Shown here: piece by piece, positions 9,525 to 19,206 of the stretch
How positions within the stretch are numbered: the first letter of the stretch is position 1
Layout: each line of letters opens with the position of its first letter
DNA from: Balneolaceae bacterium UBA7797
GTDB lineage: Bacteria; Bacteroidota; Rhodothermia; Balneolales; Balneolaceae
DNA: 64,000 nucleotides
NCBI GenBank assembly: GCA_002480645.1
Contig: DLCN01000001.1
Coordinates: forward strand, 1-64,000
Direction of reading: 5' to 3'
The notes under the pieces: model-generated
Database searches by the model: none
Seen by the model: only the letters and a program-made list of their open reading frames with translations
Told to the model about the DNA's origin: nothing
Position numbers and translations under genes: made by a program

Positions 9525-10784
9525 TCAATTTTGAGTGAGCATATCGCTCAACATGATCTTTTTAATTCCAACGGTGTCTTCCGGCATTGTGAGGTATAAC
9601 TCATCCTCTTCTTCCACTCCCCGATGAATGATCACCTCGTTTTCGTTCATCAGACCTAATTCTACCTGGTGCATCACCGGCGATAGTCCATCTCTCTTAA
9701 ACACAAAACTCAATGAATCCACACTATGTACCGATTCCAATGGAACCGACAATACATTATCTACTTCTTCAATAACAATCCGGTTACTGGTGGTCATGGC
9801 AGGTCGTAATAAACTATCTGATTCGTTCACTTCCACGATCACTTCAAAGACTTTTGAATCGTAATTTTTACGCTGTTCACCAATATTGGCTACATCTGTA
9901 ACAACTCCGGAAAGTTTTTTGTCCGGCACTGCATCCAGTCCAATAAATACCTTTTGGCCCACTTCTACTTTCTGGATATCCACTTCGTTCACATATGTTC
10001 TGGATTCCATTACCGTAAAATCCGGTAACTCAGCAACTACCGGACTCCAGGCACTAACGGTCTCGCCTTCCGTGATTTTAGAGCCATCCCAGTTTCGCCG
10101 GTAGATCACCATTCCCTGATCCGGAGCATATACCGTAAACTGATTCATTAACTCCCTGATCTTGGTCATTTCATTTCTTTTTTTCTGAAGCTCGGTTTCA
10201 ACTTCCTGTAATTTTGCTTCGGCCTGACGAACCTTAGTAAGGTAATTCTTAGTCTCCTGATCCAGCTGTCGTTTTGCCTTATCGAGTGCGATCACTGCCT
10301 GACGCTGAACAGCCGGAGATTCATATTGAGACTGATCCACTTCAATCTGTCGCTCTTCCAGGGCAAATTCCAGATTGATAAGATTATCTCTTGCCTGTGA
10401 TAGTTCCAGGGTACTATCGAGTTGAGCCTGAGTTACCTGCGATTGTGCCGATTGCAGATCCAACTGTACATCCTGCAATTTTCCCATGATCTCAGATCGG
10501 TCAAGTTCTGCAACAAAATCACCTTCTTTTACAATGGTTCCTTCCGGAATAAGGCGCTGAATACGAATACTATTGATTCGAAAATCCCGAACTCCCTGAG
10601 GACCTTTGATCTCGGTAGATTGTTTGGCTCTTAGTTCTCCGGTAGTAGTTACATCAACTACAAACTCTCCGACTCTGGCTTTTGTGAATAGCTCAACGGT
10701 ATCATCTTCTTCTGCCCTGGTTAAAAACCATGAAACCCCAACTACCATTACGATCAATACCGGAATTATTATTTTTTTCTGCAT
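9525..10784 (-). CDS. HlyD/MacA-type periplasmic adaptor
   Basis: A 419-residue membrane-fusion protein: an N-terminal anchor (IIIPVLIVMVVGVSWFL), a barrel-sandwich domain split around a long coiled-coil hairpin (about residues 100-215, Gln/Leu/Lys-rich), and beta-barrel domains at the C-terminus. It is the first gene of an adaptor-permease-TolC operon and joins the inner-membrane permease to the outer-membrane channel. The acidic residues after the anchor are unremarkable. Confidence 0.88.
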   Translation of the reverse strand: MQKKIIIPVLIVMVVGVSWFLTRAEEDDTVELFTKARVGEFVVDVTTTGELRAKQSTEIKGPQGVRDFRINSIRIQRLIPEGTIVKEGDFVAELDRSEIMGKLQDVQLDLQSAQSQVTQAQLDSTLELSQARDNLINLEFALEERQIEVDQSQYESPAVQRQAVIALDKAKRQLDQETKNYLTKVRQAEAKLQEVETELQKKRNEMTKIRELMNQFTVYAPDQGMVIYRRNWDGSKITEGETVSAWSPVVAELPDFTVMESRTYVNEVDIQKVEVGQKVFIGLDAVPDKKLSGVVTDVANIGEQRKNYDSKVFEVIVEVNESDSLLRPAMTTSNRIVIEEVDNVLSVPLESVHSVDSLSFVFKRDGLSPVMHQVELGLMNENEVIIHRGVEEEDELYLTMPEDTVGIKKIMLSDMLTQN

Positions 10785-10900
10785 ACGTGTTATCTGATTG
10801 GCGGTGTACCCGATTATAAAGTTCGAGTGATAACGGTAATACTATCGAAATAGTTTTAGAAAACTACTTAAATAAATGTTAAAACAACAATTATTTACAA

Positions 10901-11311
10901 TTAGTCTTCAATCAAACCATTTTCGAGACCATACTTCGTTGCAGGCTGTGAATATTCCAGAATGGTCTTCGGGTCGTTGTTTTCGTCTACAACCACTACT
11001 TTGGGTTTATGCTCTCTTGCTTCTTCAGGGGTCATATCTGCATATGCGATCACAATAATACGATCGCCGACTTGAGTAAGTCTTGCCGCAGCTCCATTCA
11101 GGCAACAAACTCTGCTGCCTCTGTCGCCGGGAATGGTGTAGGTTTCCAAGCGATTTCCGTTTGTAATATTTAACACCTGCACTTTCTCGTAAGGCAGAAT
11201 ATTTGCCTCATCCAGAAGATCCTGATCAATGGTGATGCTTCCCTCGTACATGAGGTTCGCTTCGGTCACCATCATTTGGTGCAATTTAGATTTAAACATG
11301 GTAAGCTTCAT
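10901..11311 (-). CDS. panD: Aspartate 1-decarboxylase precursor
   Basis: PanD makes beta-alanine from aspartate for pantothenate synthesis, using a pyruvoyl group made by self-cleavage. The 136-residue protein has the Gly24-Ser25 cleavage site (MYEGS), preceded by KSKLHQMMVTEANL and followed by the GDRGSRVCCLNGAAARL segment. It starts 3 bp after the panC stop, so panC and panD are one operon and supply the two substrates' joining step together. Confidence 0.96.
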   Translation of the reverse strand: MKLTMFKSKLHQMMVTEANLMYEGSITIDQDLLDEANILPYEKVQVLNITNGNRLETYTIPGDRGSRVCCLNGAAARLTQVGDRIIVIAYADMTPEEAREHKPKVVVVDENNDPKTILEYSQPATKYGLENGLIED

Positions 11312-11314
11312 CGC

Positions 11315-12166
11315 TCAGCTTTCGAATATGATATTATCGATTAGTCGGGTTTTACCCAGATATACGGCGCCGGCAAGTAAATACCTCTTACCTTTTTCAA
11401 GTGTTTGAACCGGAGCCATTTTCTCAAGTGAGAAGACTCCAAGGTAATCATTTTTAAAACCTTTTTCTGCCAACGCTTTCTGATGTTGCTTTAACATCTC
11501 TTCAGGTTCCAATAGCCCATTCTGGATATCATTCACCGCTTCCTTCATGCGTTGAAACATTTCGGGAGCCAGTGCGCGTTCCACTTCACTTAAATAGGCG
11601 TTTCTGCTACTCAAAGCCAATCCATCTTCAGCTCGCTCGATGGGCGCCATGATCAATTCCAGATCATGGTTGAACTCTTTCACCATCTGATGGATGATCT
11701 GAAATTGCTGATAATCTTTCTGTCCAAAAACGGCAACATCCGGTTGTACAATATTGAACAACTTATTAACCACCAATGCGATGCCCTGAAAATATCCGGG
11801 GCGACTTCCGCCATCCAGATAGGTATTCAGTTCATCAATTTCGATGCTCAGATATTTTTTTCCCGAACCATACATGATCTCATCATCCGGGGTAAACACT
11901 ATGCCAACTTCCTCTTGTTCACAGAAAGCAAGATCCCGTTCCAATGTTCGGGGATAGCTCGAGAAATCCTCATTCGGGCCAAACTGCTCCGGGTTTACGT
12001 AGATCGACACCAAAACCACATCCGCATGTTTACGAGCTCTTCGGAAAAGCGACAAATGCCCTCCGTGTAACGCTCCCATCGTTGGAACAAATCCAACCGT
12101 TTTTCCTTCACGCTGCAATTCTTTTACAGCGTCTCTAACTTCGTCAATGGTCTTTACAATTTTCAT
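11315..12166 (-). CDS. panC: Pantoate-beta-alanine ligase (pantothenate synthetase)
   Basis: PanC condenses pantoate and beta-alanine with ATP in the cytosol. The 283-residue protein shows the HIGH-like nucleotide motif PTMGALHGGH (about residues 28-37), SIYVNPEQFGPNEDFSSYPR, the FGQKDYQQ pantoate/ATP site and a KMSK-like ALSSRNAYLS segment. Full length for the family. Directly followed by panD. Confidence 0.97.
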   Translation of the reverse strand: MKIVKTIDEVRDAVKELQREGKTVGFVPTMGALHGGHLSLFRRARKHADVVLVSIYVNPEQFGPNEDFSSYPRTLERDLAFCEQEEVGIVFTPDDEIMYGSGKKYLSIEIDELNTYLDGGSRPGYFQGIALVVNKLFNIVQPDVAVFGQKDYQQFQIIHQMVKEFNHDLELIMAPIERAEDGLALSSRNAYLSEVERALAPEMFQRMKEAVNDIQNGLLEPEEMLKQHQKALAEKGFKNDYLGVFSLEKMAPVQTLEKGKRYLLAGAVYLGKTRLIDNIIFES

Positions 12167-12251
12167 GGAGTCATCATCAGGTATACAGCCCTGTTAAAGG
12201 CTTTTTTAGCAAGCCTCAAAGATACGGGTTTCTCTGATAAAGAGGCAGTAA

Positions 12252-14018
12252 TTAAACGGCTCTGGATGAATCAAAATCTTCCAGGATCTCTTTTACCCGA
12301 CTGATAAATGCTCCACCGTGGGCTCCGTCAATAATCCGGTGATCGTAACTCATCGACAGATACATCATATGACGGATCGCGATCACATCCCCTTCAGCAG
12401 TTTCCATCACCATTGGTCGTTTAACGATGGCCCCGGTTCCAACAATAGCTACCTGAGGCTGATTGATGATCGGTGTACCCATTAAATTACCAACACTTCC
12501 ATAATTGGTGAGGGTAATGGTTCCTCCTACCAGATCGTCGGGGCTTAATTTTTTACTTCTGGCTTTCGTTGCCACTTCATTTACAGATTCGGCGAGTCCA
12601 ACCAGATTTTTCTGCTGCGCCTTTTTGATCACAGGAACGATCAGCCCACCTTCACCACCGGTTCCAAGAGCAACGGCCAGCCCAAAATTAATATCTTTTT
12701 TAACGTGGATCTCGTCACCAACCACCGAGCTGTTGATCATTGGGAATTCCAGCATCGCTTTAATGATGGCCTCCACAAATAGCGGGGTAAAGGTAAGTTT
12801 GATCCCTGTTTTATTCTGGAAATCTACTTTATTCGCATTTCTCCATTTCACCAGATTGGTCACATCTACTTCAGCGAAGGTGGTAACATGTGCTGATGTT
12901 TGCTTTGATCGCACCATATGTTCAGCGATCATTTTTCTCATGCGATCCATTTTGATCACTTCAACCTCACCGGATGGCGATTTGGAAACATTCAGTTCTC
13001 CGGCATGAATAGAATCGTCGCCGGATGGTTTAGCAGCCGGCTTCGTGAGTGATGGTGCAGGAGAAGGGTTCGAGGCATTTTCCTTTTTTGTTGCCGATTT
13101 TCCGGAAGTTCGGTTCTTAACAAAGGCCATAATATCACTTTTGGTGACACGACCTCCCTGACCACTGCCTTCGATAGATTCCAGTTCTTCCTGTGAAACT
13201 CCTTCTTCTTTCGCGATGGAACGAACCAGCGGAGACAAAAATCTCCCGTCGCTTGTTTCTCTTTGAATGTCGGATGCAGAATCTGAATCAGATTTTTTAG
13301 CCAGATCTTCCGGCTTCATCTGCGCAACATCTTCTTTCGTCATGCCCGCTTTCGAAGTATCTTCATCTTTGGCAGGTGCAGGTGCGGCAGGAGCGTCGCC
13401 GGTGGCAATTACTGCGATCGTTTGCCCTACTTCAATAGTTTCATCCGCTTCCGCCAGGATCTCTACCAATGTACCGGAGACGGGAGCAGGCACTTCGCTG
13501 TCTACCTTATCCGTTGAGATCTCAAGCAGCATTTCATCTTCTTCCACTTTATCGCCCACCGATTTGGACCATTCGATGATGGTGGCTTCAACCACGGATT
13601 CACCCATCTGTGGCATTACCACTTCCACGCGCTCTCCGGATTCTCCACCAGCCGGCGCAGGAGCTGCTTCGACAGATTCCTCTTCCGGTTCTATCGTTTC
13701 AGACTCTTCGTTTGAGGTCGGCTCTGCTTCTTCCTCAGACCCTGATTCTTTTTCAGAGGAACCCACCTCTGCACCAGCATCTGTTTCAATTATGGCTATA
13801 GGTTTTCCAACTTCTACCGTGTCTCCCTCTTCAACCAGAATTTCAGCAAGAATACCGGCTTCCGGTGATGGTACTTCACTATCTACCTTATCGGTTGCGA
13901 TCTCCAGTATCGTTTCATCAACCTCAACCGAATCACCTACTTTCTTTGTCCATTCGATAACGGTTCCTTCCATTACCGATTCACCCATCTGGGGCATTAC
14001 AATTTCGACCTTAGCCAT
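12252..14018 (-). CDS. 2-oxoacid dehydrogenase E2, dihydrolipoyl acyltransferase with two lipoyl domains
   Basis: A 588-residue E2 core subunit. Two lipoyl domains (about residues 1-78 with Lys44, and 130-207 with Lys171, both in TDKVDSE) are joined by an acidic Glu/Ser/Ala-rich linker. A peripheral subunit-binding domain follows (about 259-302, LSPLVRSIAKEEGVS), then the catalytic domain with the active-site SYDHRIIDG motif near the C-terminus. The sequence does not let me decide among pyruvate, 2-oxoglutarate and branched-chain substrates. No E1 or E3 gene is adjacent. It is a single gene with a 187 bp gap upstream. Confidence 0.9.
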   Translation of the reverse strand: MAKVEIVMPQMGESVMEGTVIEWTKKVGDSVEVDETILEIATDKVDSEVPSPEAGILAEILVEEGDTVEVGKPIAIIETDAGAEVGSSEKESGSEEEAEPTSNEESETIEPEEESVEAAPAPAGGESGERVEVVMPQMGESVVEATIIEWSKSVGDKVEEDEMLLEISTDKVDSEVPAPVSGTLVEILAEADETIEVGQTIAVIATGDAPAAPAPAKDEDTSKAGMTKEDVAQMKPEDLAKKSDSDSASDIQRETSDGRFLSPLVRSIAKEEGVSQEELESIEGSGQGGRVTKSDIMAFVKNRTSGKSATKKENASNPSPAPSLTKPAAKPSGDDSIHAGELNVSKSPSGEVEVIKMDRMRKMIAEHMVRSKQTSAHVTTFAEVDVTNLVKWRNANKVDFQNKTGIKLTFTPLFVEAIIKAMLEFPMINSSVVGDEIHVKKDINFGLAVALGTGGEGGLIVPVIKKAQQKNLVGLAESVNEVATKARSKKLSPDDLVGGTITLTNYGSVGNLMGTPIINQPQVAIVGTGAIVKRPMVMETAEGDVIAIRHMMYLSMSYDHRIIDGAHGGAFISRVKEILEDFDSSRAV

Positions 14019-14205
14019 AGAATGTGATCTTTTTTTTAGCGCCTGAACGGCATTTTTATCCTGATTTAACGGAGTTAAAAGTTCCGCATTAATCCAATTA
14101 CTTCAAAATGAAGAAAGTTCCCATACATCATAAAAAAGCGCTTTTAAAACTTACTAGTCAGTCAGTGTTGTGCTTAAGCTTGAAAAACTTATTAAGTAGT
14201 AAGTT

Positions 14206-14907
14206 TTATTCTGCTCCGAAATACTTTTTCAACTCCTGCTCCATCATTTCAGAGGAGCCCTTCATATCTTTGATCACTTTTCCTTTCTCCAGTAGTACAA
14301 TTCTATCAGAAATTTCAGTTACATGATCCAGGTCGTGACTAGAAATAAGGAACGTACAGCTTTGATCTACCTTCGCTTGTTCAATAAGTTTCTTAAGCTT
14401 TATTTGTGAACTAGGATCCAGATTCTCAAAAGGTTCATCCAGTAAAATAACAGACGGATTTCCCAAAAAGGCCGCGGCGATCCCTACTTTTTTTACATTT
14501 CCCTTCGATAGATCCCGGATATATTTCTTAGTACCTCTGATCTCTCCGTTGAATAGTTCCTTGAATGGCTCCAGACGTACTTCAACATCCTCTGCAGAAA
14601 GATTATAGATCTTGGCAAGAGTTTCGAAATACTCATCCGGGGTTAAATAACTTAACAGCATATGTTCATCCAGATAAGCTCCGGTGAATTCTTTCCATTC
14701 TTCTGTCTTACTAACAATATGCCCTTCGTTGCGAACATGACCGGTAGTGGTTGGTATCAAGTCCAGGATAATCCGGAATAAGGTTGTTTTTCCGGCTCCG
14801 TTATTTCCAACCAGTCCAAAACATTGATTCCGTGGGATCTCCAGTTTTGGAATATCCAGAACGGTGGAGTCTACATATTTTTTTGTTACGCTGATGATTT
14901 CAATCAT
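14206..14907 (-). CDS. ABC transporter ATP-binding protein (partner of DUF5687 permease)
   Basis: A 233-residue ATPase with Walker A GNNGAGKTTL (about 34-43), the ABC signature LSKGNVKKVGIA, Walker B VILLDEPFENLDP and the switch His in ISSHDLDH. It overlaps the upstream DUF5687 gene by 4 bp (ATGA), so the two are coupled. The substrate is not known. Confidence 0.92.
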   Translation of the reverse strand: MIEIISVTKKYVDSTVLDIPKLEIPRNQCFGLVGNNGAGKTTLFRIILDLIPTTTGHVRNEGHIVSKTEEWKEFTGAYLDEHMLLSYLTPDEYFETLAKIYNLSAEDVEVRLEPFKELFNGEIRGTKKYIRDLSKGNVKKVGIAAAFLGNPSVILLDEPFENLDPSSQIKLKKLIEQAKVDQSCTFLISSHDLDHVTEISDRIVLLEKGKVIKDMKGSSEMMEQELKKYFGAE

Positions 14908-16379
14908 AATTCCTGCCTGAAACTTGATGCGATATCATATTTATTTTTTTGAATCTTGTTCACCGATATGTTCAGCAATGTATCTCTGAATATAAGTCCG
15001 GTTACTCCAACCAATGCCAATGCTCCCAATCCTGCATATGCGTTCATTAGTATCGAAAAGGGAAGGTACACGATCAACGGAACGATCATTAATGGAATTA
15101 TAAGCAAGAACTGAGCGAGGCCGACTCCCTCATAATTGAATAACGCTCCCTTGGTGAGATCCATCGGTTTAGGCTTCCAAAGGGTGAAATAAATGAAAAT
15201 ATGGATGGTAATTCCCAGGTTGAATATGAGACACACGATGTTGATCAATAAGATCTCCCAGCCGTAATAGATATAGGGAACAGTAAGCAATAAGATTACA
15301 AAAGATATAAAGGATAGCAGTATGAATTTACCCTCTAACAATGCTTTTACTCCATATTTTCGGTTCATATAGAAATCGAAAAAGGAAGAATTCCAACTTA
15401 AAAACAACTGTCCGTATTGAATCAGAAAACTACCGGTAAGAAAGATTCCCGCGAACACCCGGAATCCATTCACCGGTCCTCCTCTATTTATTGCGGGATC
15501 ATCATAGAACATGATGCCATACAACAAAAACAATAAACTGATAAAGAAATAATTCCGGCTTTTCTTATGCCTCATGATCAGTTTCCATTCAGCATTTGCC
15601 ATTTCTCCGGCCAACCCAAATCTGGATAATATTCCCAGTGAATTATTTCTGAACTGAAACTTTCTACCTGAGCTCAGGCTTTCGATGTAAGAGTTCTTCT
15701 TATAATAAGTCAAAGCATTGTAGTAAAAAGCGGCCAATGCAATTAAACTTACAAGTGCCGGTATAAAACTTTGAGTAGCATATTCAAAAAATGGAGCGAC
15801 AAGGATACCTATTTCGTAATAGCCATAATAGGCTGCACCGAAGGAGGCAAAAGAAAGGAGCGCAATGCCAAATATTCCCACAACGGCATCCCCAAATTTT
15901 TGTTTAAACCACAGCATCATTGCGTGCAGTACCATACTCATCGTGAATATGGTCATCAACCAGATTACCCCTGCCCATCCTCCTATAGTGATTATACTAA
16001 ATGGGAGAAAGAGAATAAGCACGATCAGTGAGAGTGGAGAAATAAAGGATCTGATCAACAGATAATTGATCAATTGTGATCTCCGGATCGGTAGATGTAA
16101 ATAGTGTTCCATTTCCAGTATGGGCATCCGCTGTATGAAGAACCGGTAGATAAATTCTATAAGGAAAAAGTAGATCAGTTTTGAATTCAGAAAACTGATC
16201 GGTGTTCCACTCTTCACATTCTCCTCAAGTATGAATGGGAGCCCGAAAGCAATGAGGAGAAGGTTTGCGAATATATACAGAATGAAAAAGGCAACCACTA
16301 CCGACCAGATAAGGCTTCGACTGAACGCCACTGACCGAATGGATTTTTTCCACCACAAAGTGAATAATAATCTATTCAT
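14904..16379 (-). CDS. DUF5687 family ABC-type membrane protein
   Basis: A 491-residue polytopic membrane protein with about twelve hydrophobic segments, of the DUF5687 type found in Bacteroidetes next to an ABC ATPase. I chose the ATG at 16379 (MNRLLFTLWWKKSIRS, with a GGG just upstream); an earlier ATG at 16430 would add 17 Ser-rich residues. It is the permease half of a two-gene exporter and lies 80 bp after the trans-sulfuration gene. The function is unknown. Confidence 0.8.
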   Translation of the reverse strand: MNRLLFTLWWKKSIRSVAFSRSLIWSVVVAFFILYIFANLLLIAFGLPFILEENVKSGTPISFLNSKLIYFFLIEFIYRFFIQRMPILEMEHYLHLPIRRSQLINYLLIRSFISPLSLIVLILFLPFSIITIGGWAGVIWLMTIFTMSMVLHAMMLWFKQKFGDAVVGIFGIALLSFASFGAAYYGYYEIGILVAPFFEYATQSFIPALVSLIALAAFYYNALTYYKKNSYIESLSSGRKFQFRNNSLGILSRFGLAGEMANAEWKLIMRHKKSRNYFFISLLFLLYGIMFYDDPAINRGGPVNGFRVFAGIFLTGSFLIQYGQLFLSWNSSFFDFYMNRKYGVKALLEGKFILLSFISFVILLLTVPYIYYGWEILLINIVCLIFNLGITIHIFIYFTLWKPKPMDLTKGALFNYEGVGLAQFLLIIPLMIVPLIVYLPFSILMNAYAGLGALALVGVTGLIFRDTLLNISVNKIQKNKYDIASSFRQEL

Positions 16380-16459
16380 ACCCTGAAATTTAGATGTGGA
16401 GGAATTTATACTTCCAAAGATAAATCCCAAAGAAAGTTCTGACTTATTTCAAGTCGCCT

Positions 16460-17599
16460 TTATTTATCCAGCGCCTGTTCTACATCAGCTATCAGATCAT
16501 CGATATGTTCCAGACCTACACTAAAGCGGATCAGATCCTTTGGTGCTACCGATCGCTCACCCTCCGTAGATCTTCGATGCTCCCAAATACTTTCAATACC
16601 ACCGAGACTGGTAGCCGCTGTCACAATTTTTGTACCATGCACGATCTTTAATGCATCAGCTTCATCGCCTTCAATCAGAAATGAGATCATACCACCAAAT
16701 CCGCTCATCTGAGCTTTTGCGATCTCATGCCCGGGGTGGGACTCCAAACCCGGATAAAATACTTCTCTCACTTTTGGATGTTCATTCAGAAATGCGGCCA
16801 TTTTACCTGCATTTTCGTTATGCACCCGCATCCTCAAAGGGAAGCTTCGAATACTTCGGGCAAGTAACCAACTATCGAATGAGGAGGGAACGGCTCCCTG
16901 AGTAATCTGAATTTTTCGGATCTTCTGAAAGAGTTCCTCGTTCTGTTTTACAATGACTGCCCCGCCTAAAATATCGGAATGTCCACCAAGATATTTAGTC
17001 GTGGAATGGATCACCACGTCTGCACCAAGACCAAATGGCTGCATGTTAAATGGAGTTGGCCAGGTATTATCCACGGCAACGATCGCTCCATGTTTTTTAG
17101 CGAGTGTACACATCTTTGCCACGTCTGTAATTTGTAACAAAGGGTTTGATGGAGTTTCAACCCAGATCATAGCAGTATTCGCTTTCAAGGCCTGCTCTAC
17201 GGTGGAAGGGTTCGTCATATCCACAAAGTCGACTTCCAGCCCCCATCTTTCAGCAAAATCTAACACAAGCATCCGGGTTCCGAAATACACATCATCGGGT
17301 ACCAGAATATGAGAGCCACTGTTCATAGCCTGAAAGACAGAAGTTATTGCTGCCACACCGGATGAAAATGCCGCTGCATTATCGCCTCCTTCTAAACTGG
17401 CCAATACCTTTTCAAGCTGACTCCGATTTGGATTCCCGGCTCTCGTGTACTTCCAATCCTCCTCACGAATACCGTCCGTTCGATGCTCATAAATGGTCGA
17501 CAACTCAATTCCCGGCACAACCGGTTCATTGGGTGAAGGATTATCTTTCATGCTGCCATGAATGGCAATAGTTTCCAGATTTGTAGATTCGGTGGACAT
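16460..17599 (-). CDS. PLP-dependent trans-sulfuration enzyme (cystathionine gamma-synthase/lyase family)
   Basis: A 379-residue fold-type I PLP enzyme of Cys/Met metabolism. Visible are YTRAGNPNR (about 51-59), SSGVAAI, ETPSNP, DNTW and the Schiff-base Lys202 in HSTTKYLGGHSD. Members include cystathionine gamma-synthase, gamma-lyase and beta-lyase, and sequence inspection alone does not separate them. It begins 7 bp downstream of the M48 peptidase gene, in an apparent operon with it. Confidence 0.9.
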   Translation of the reverse strand: MSTESTNLETIAIHGSMKDNPSPNEPVVPGIELSTIYEHRTDGIREEDWKYTRAGNPNRSQLEKVLASLEGGDNAAAFSSGVAAITSVFQAMNSGSHILVPDDVYFGTRMLVLDFAERWGLEVDFVDMTNPSTVEQALKANTAMIWVETPSNPLLQITDVAKMCTLAKKHGAIVAVDNTWPTPFNMQPFGLGADVVIHSTTKYLGGHSDILGGAVIVKQNEELFQKIRKIQITQGAVPSSFDSWLLARSIRSFPLRMRVHNENAGKMAAFLNEHPKVREVFYPGLESHPGHEIAKAQMSGFGGMISFLIEGDEADALKIVHGTKIVTAATSLGGIESIWEHRRSTEGERSVAPKDLIRFSVGLEHIDDLIADVEQALDK

Positions 17600-17606
17600 A
17601 GTATCT

Positions 17607-18839
17607 TTACTTTGATTTTAACGCTTCAATTCTCTGTAACACGGGCGGATGAGAATAGTTCAGAAATACGTAGAAAGGATGAGGAGTCAGATTGGAAAGA
17701 TTGTCTTTCGATAATTTTTTCAGGGTTGAGATCATGTCTGCAGCATTCCCTGTTGTTTCCGCTGCATATGCATCTGCTTCGTACTCATGTTTACGTGACG
17801 ACATCTGCATAAAAATGGAAAGGATCATTTCTATGGGGGCGTATAACATCCCAAAAAAGATCAAACCGGCATACACAGACATTTCCTGCATATAAAAGGC
17901 ATCAAAAAGCCCTTCAGAATGTAAAAATATTGAAAGCAGAAAGAACAACACCCCGGTGTGAACGATGCTGATCAGCATTCCTTTAATGATGTGCTTCTTT
18001 TTATAATGACCGATCTCATGTGCAAGTACAGCTACCAATTCCGGGATGGTATGATTTTCGATCAATGTATCATACAGAGCCACTCGTTTATTTTTCCCGA
18101 AACCCGTAAAGAATGCGTTGGATTTACTTGAACGTTTTGAGCCATCTATCACAAACAACCCCTGCAACGGGAAATTCACTTTTGCTGTATAATCCTCAAT
18201 CGCAGCACGTAATTCACCATCTTCAAGCGGGGTGAACGTATTGAATAATGGCATGATCCAGGTAGGGGCCACATATTGCATCACCAACGTGAAAAATGTG
18301 ACTGCCAACCAGGCAAATAGCCAGGCCCATTCACCGGTAAACATAAAGAAGGCCAGAATTCCGGCCAATAAAGGTAAGCCAATCACAGCTCCGAGCAGCA
18401 ATCCTTTTAACAGATCTGATATAAAGGTCTTTGGCGTGGTCTTATTGAATCCAAAACGCTCTTCAATCACAAAGGTTGAATAGATACTGAATGGAAGCGA
18501 AAGAATGGATTTTGCCAGCATCAAAAGCACAATAAACAGAAGTCCGGTAACCAATTCTCCAAAGCCCCAGCTTCGAACTAATTGATCCAGCCAGTTAAAA
18601 CCACCGGAAAACCAAAATGTTAATAATACCACCAGATCAAAGATTGAAGTGATAAAACCAAACCGTGTTCTGATTTTGGTGTACTCCTGTGATCTGGAAT
18701 AGGTCTCTTCGTCGTATACTCCCTCAAATTCTGAGGGCAACTGTTTTTTAAGTGCTTTCAGATTCAGAGATTCGGAGACCAGCTCCAGAATAAAATCCAG
18801 TGCAATGGCCGCAAGAATTATGATCGCATAAATATTCAT
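17607..18839 (-). CDS. M48 family metallopeptidase (Ste24/CAAX protease type)
   Basis: A 410-residue membrane zinc protease with several transmembrane helices and the HEXXH motif in AVLAHEIGHYKKKH (about residue 272). A downstream Glu lies in the KHEYEADAYAA segment, and the family N-terminal region is present. Ste24-type enzymes in bacteria take part in membrane protein quality control; the substrate here is unknown. It is the first gene of a minus-strand run into the trans-sulfuration gene. Confidence 0.9.
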   Translation of the reverse strand: MNIYAIIILAAIALDFILELVSESLNLKALKKQLPSEFEGVYDEETYSRSQEYTKIRTRFGFITSIFDLVVLLTFWFSGGFNWLDQLVRSWGFGELVTGLLFIVLLMLAKSILSLPFSIYSTFVIEERFGFNKTTPKTFISDLLKGLLLGAVIGLPLLAGILAFFMFTGEWAWLFAWLAVTFFTLVMQYVAPTWIMPLFNTFTPLEDGELRAAIEDYTAKVNFPLQGLFVIDGSKRSSKSNAFFTGFGKNKRVALYDTLIENHTIPELVAVLAHEIGHYKKKHIIKGMLISIVHTGVLFFLLSIFLHSEGLFDAFYMQEMSVYAGLIFFGMLYAPIEMILSIFMQMSSRKHEYEADAYAAETTGNAADMISTLKKLSKDNLSNLTPHPFYVFLNYSHPPVLQRIEALKSK

Positions 18840-18917
18840 AGGCAGTAAATTTTGGAAGAATATACCCCTTCAATAAACTCTAAACCTATTGATTTTACCT
18901 ATGCTTACAATACCGCA

Positions 18918-19088
18918 CTATTGATTTAGTACCTCGCGAACTTCCTTCACTTTGTATTTACACGATTGGCAGGCATGCTTTAGCACACCGTTTATTATTA
19001 CCTCTTTCAACTCCACCAGAAAATTACCAACCGGTCTCATTTCACCTTCCCTGGCGTTGCAATAACTGCACGTCCTGTCTTTCATCAT
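18918..19088 (-). CDS. 56-residue double-CxxC miniprotein (putative zinc ribbon)
   Basis: Reading the minus strand gives an unbroken 56-codon frame starting ATG-ATG at 19088 and ending TAG at 18918-18920. Cys7-x2-Cys10 (CSYC) and Cys40-x2-Cys43 (CQSC) are 30 residues apart, as in small zinc ribbons. AAAGG lies 4 bp before the start and AGGA lies further upstream. The calculated protein is basic and lacks a signal. It sits between the M48 gene and the divergent dioxygenase gene. A regulatory or metal-binding role is only inferred, and the gene could be non-functional. Confidence 0.6.
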   Translation of the reverse strand: MMKDRTCSYCNAREGEMRPVGNFLVELKEVIINGVLKHACQSCKYKVKEVREVLNQ

Positions 19089-19206
19089 TTTGCCTTTGTC
19101 CTAATAACCCTTGTTTCGATCGAATATACACTATTATAAACGAACTAGACGTATACAATTTTTATTTGTGATACATACCATTGATGGGAATCATAGAGAA
19201 CAAAAT

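Noticed and set aside
13267..14046. Long plus-strand Ser/Thr-rich frame
   Set aside because: It is antisense to the well-supported E2 gene and mirrors its Glu-rich linker.
14184..14207. AAAACTTA ... TAAGTTTT inverted repeat at the end of the ABC ATPase gene
   Set aside because: AT-only stem overlapping the stop codon; too weak to call a terminator.
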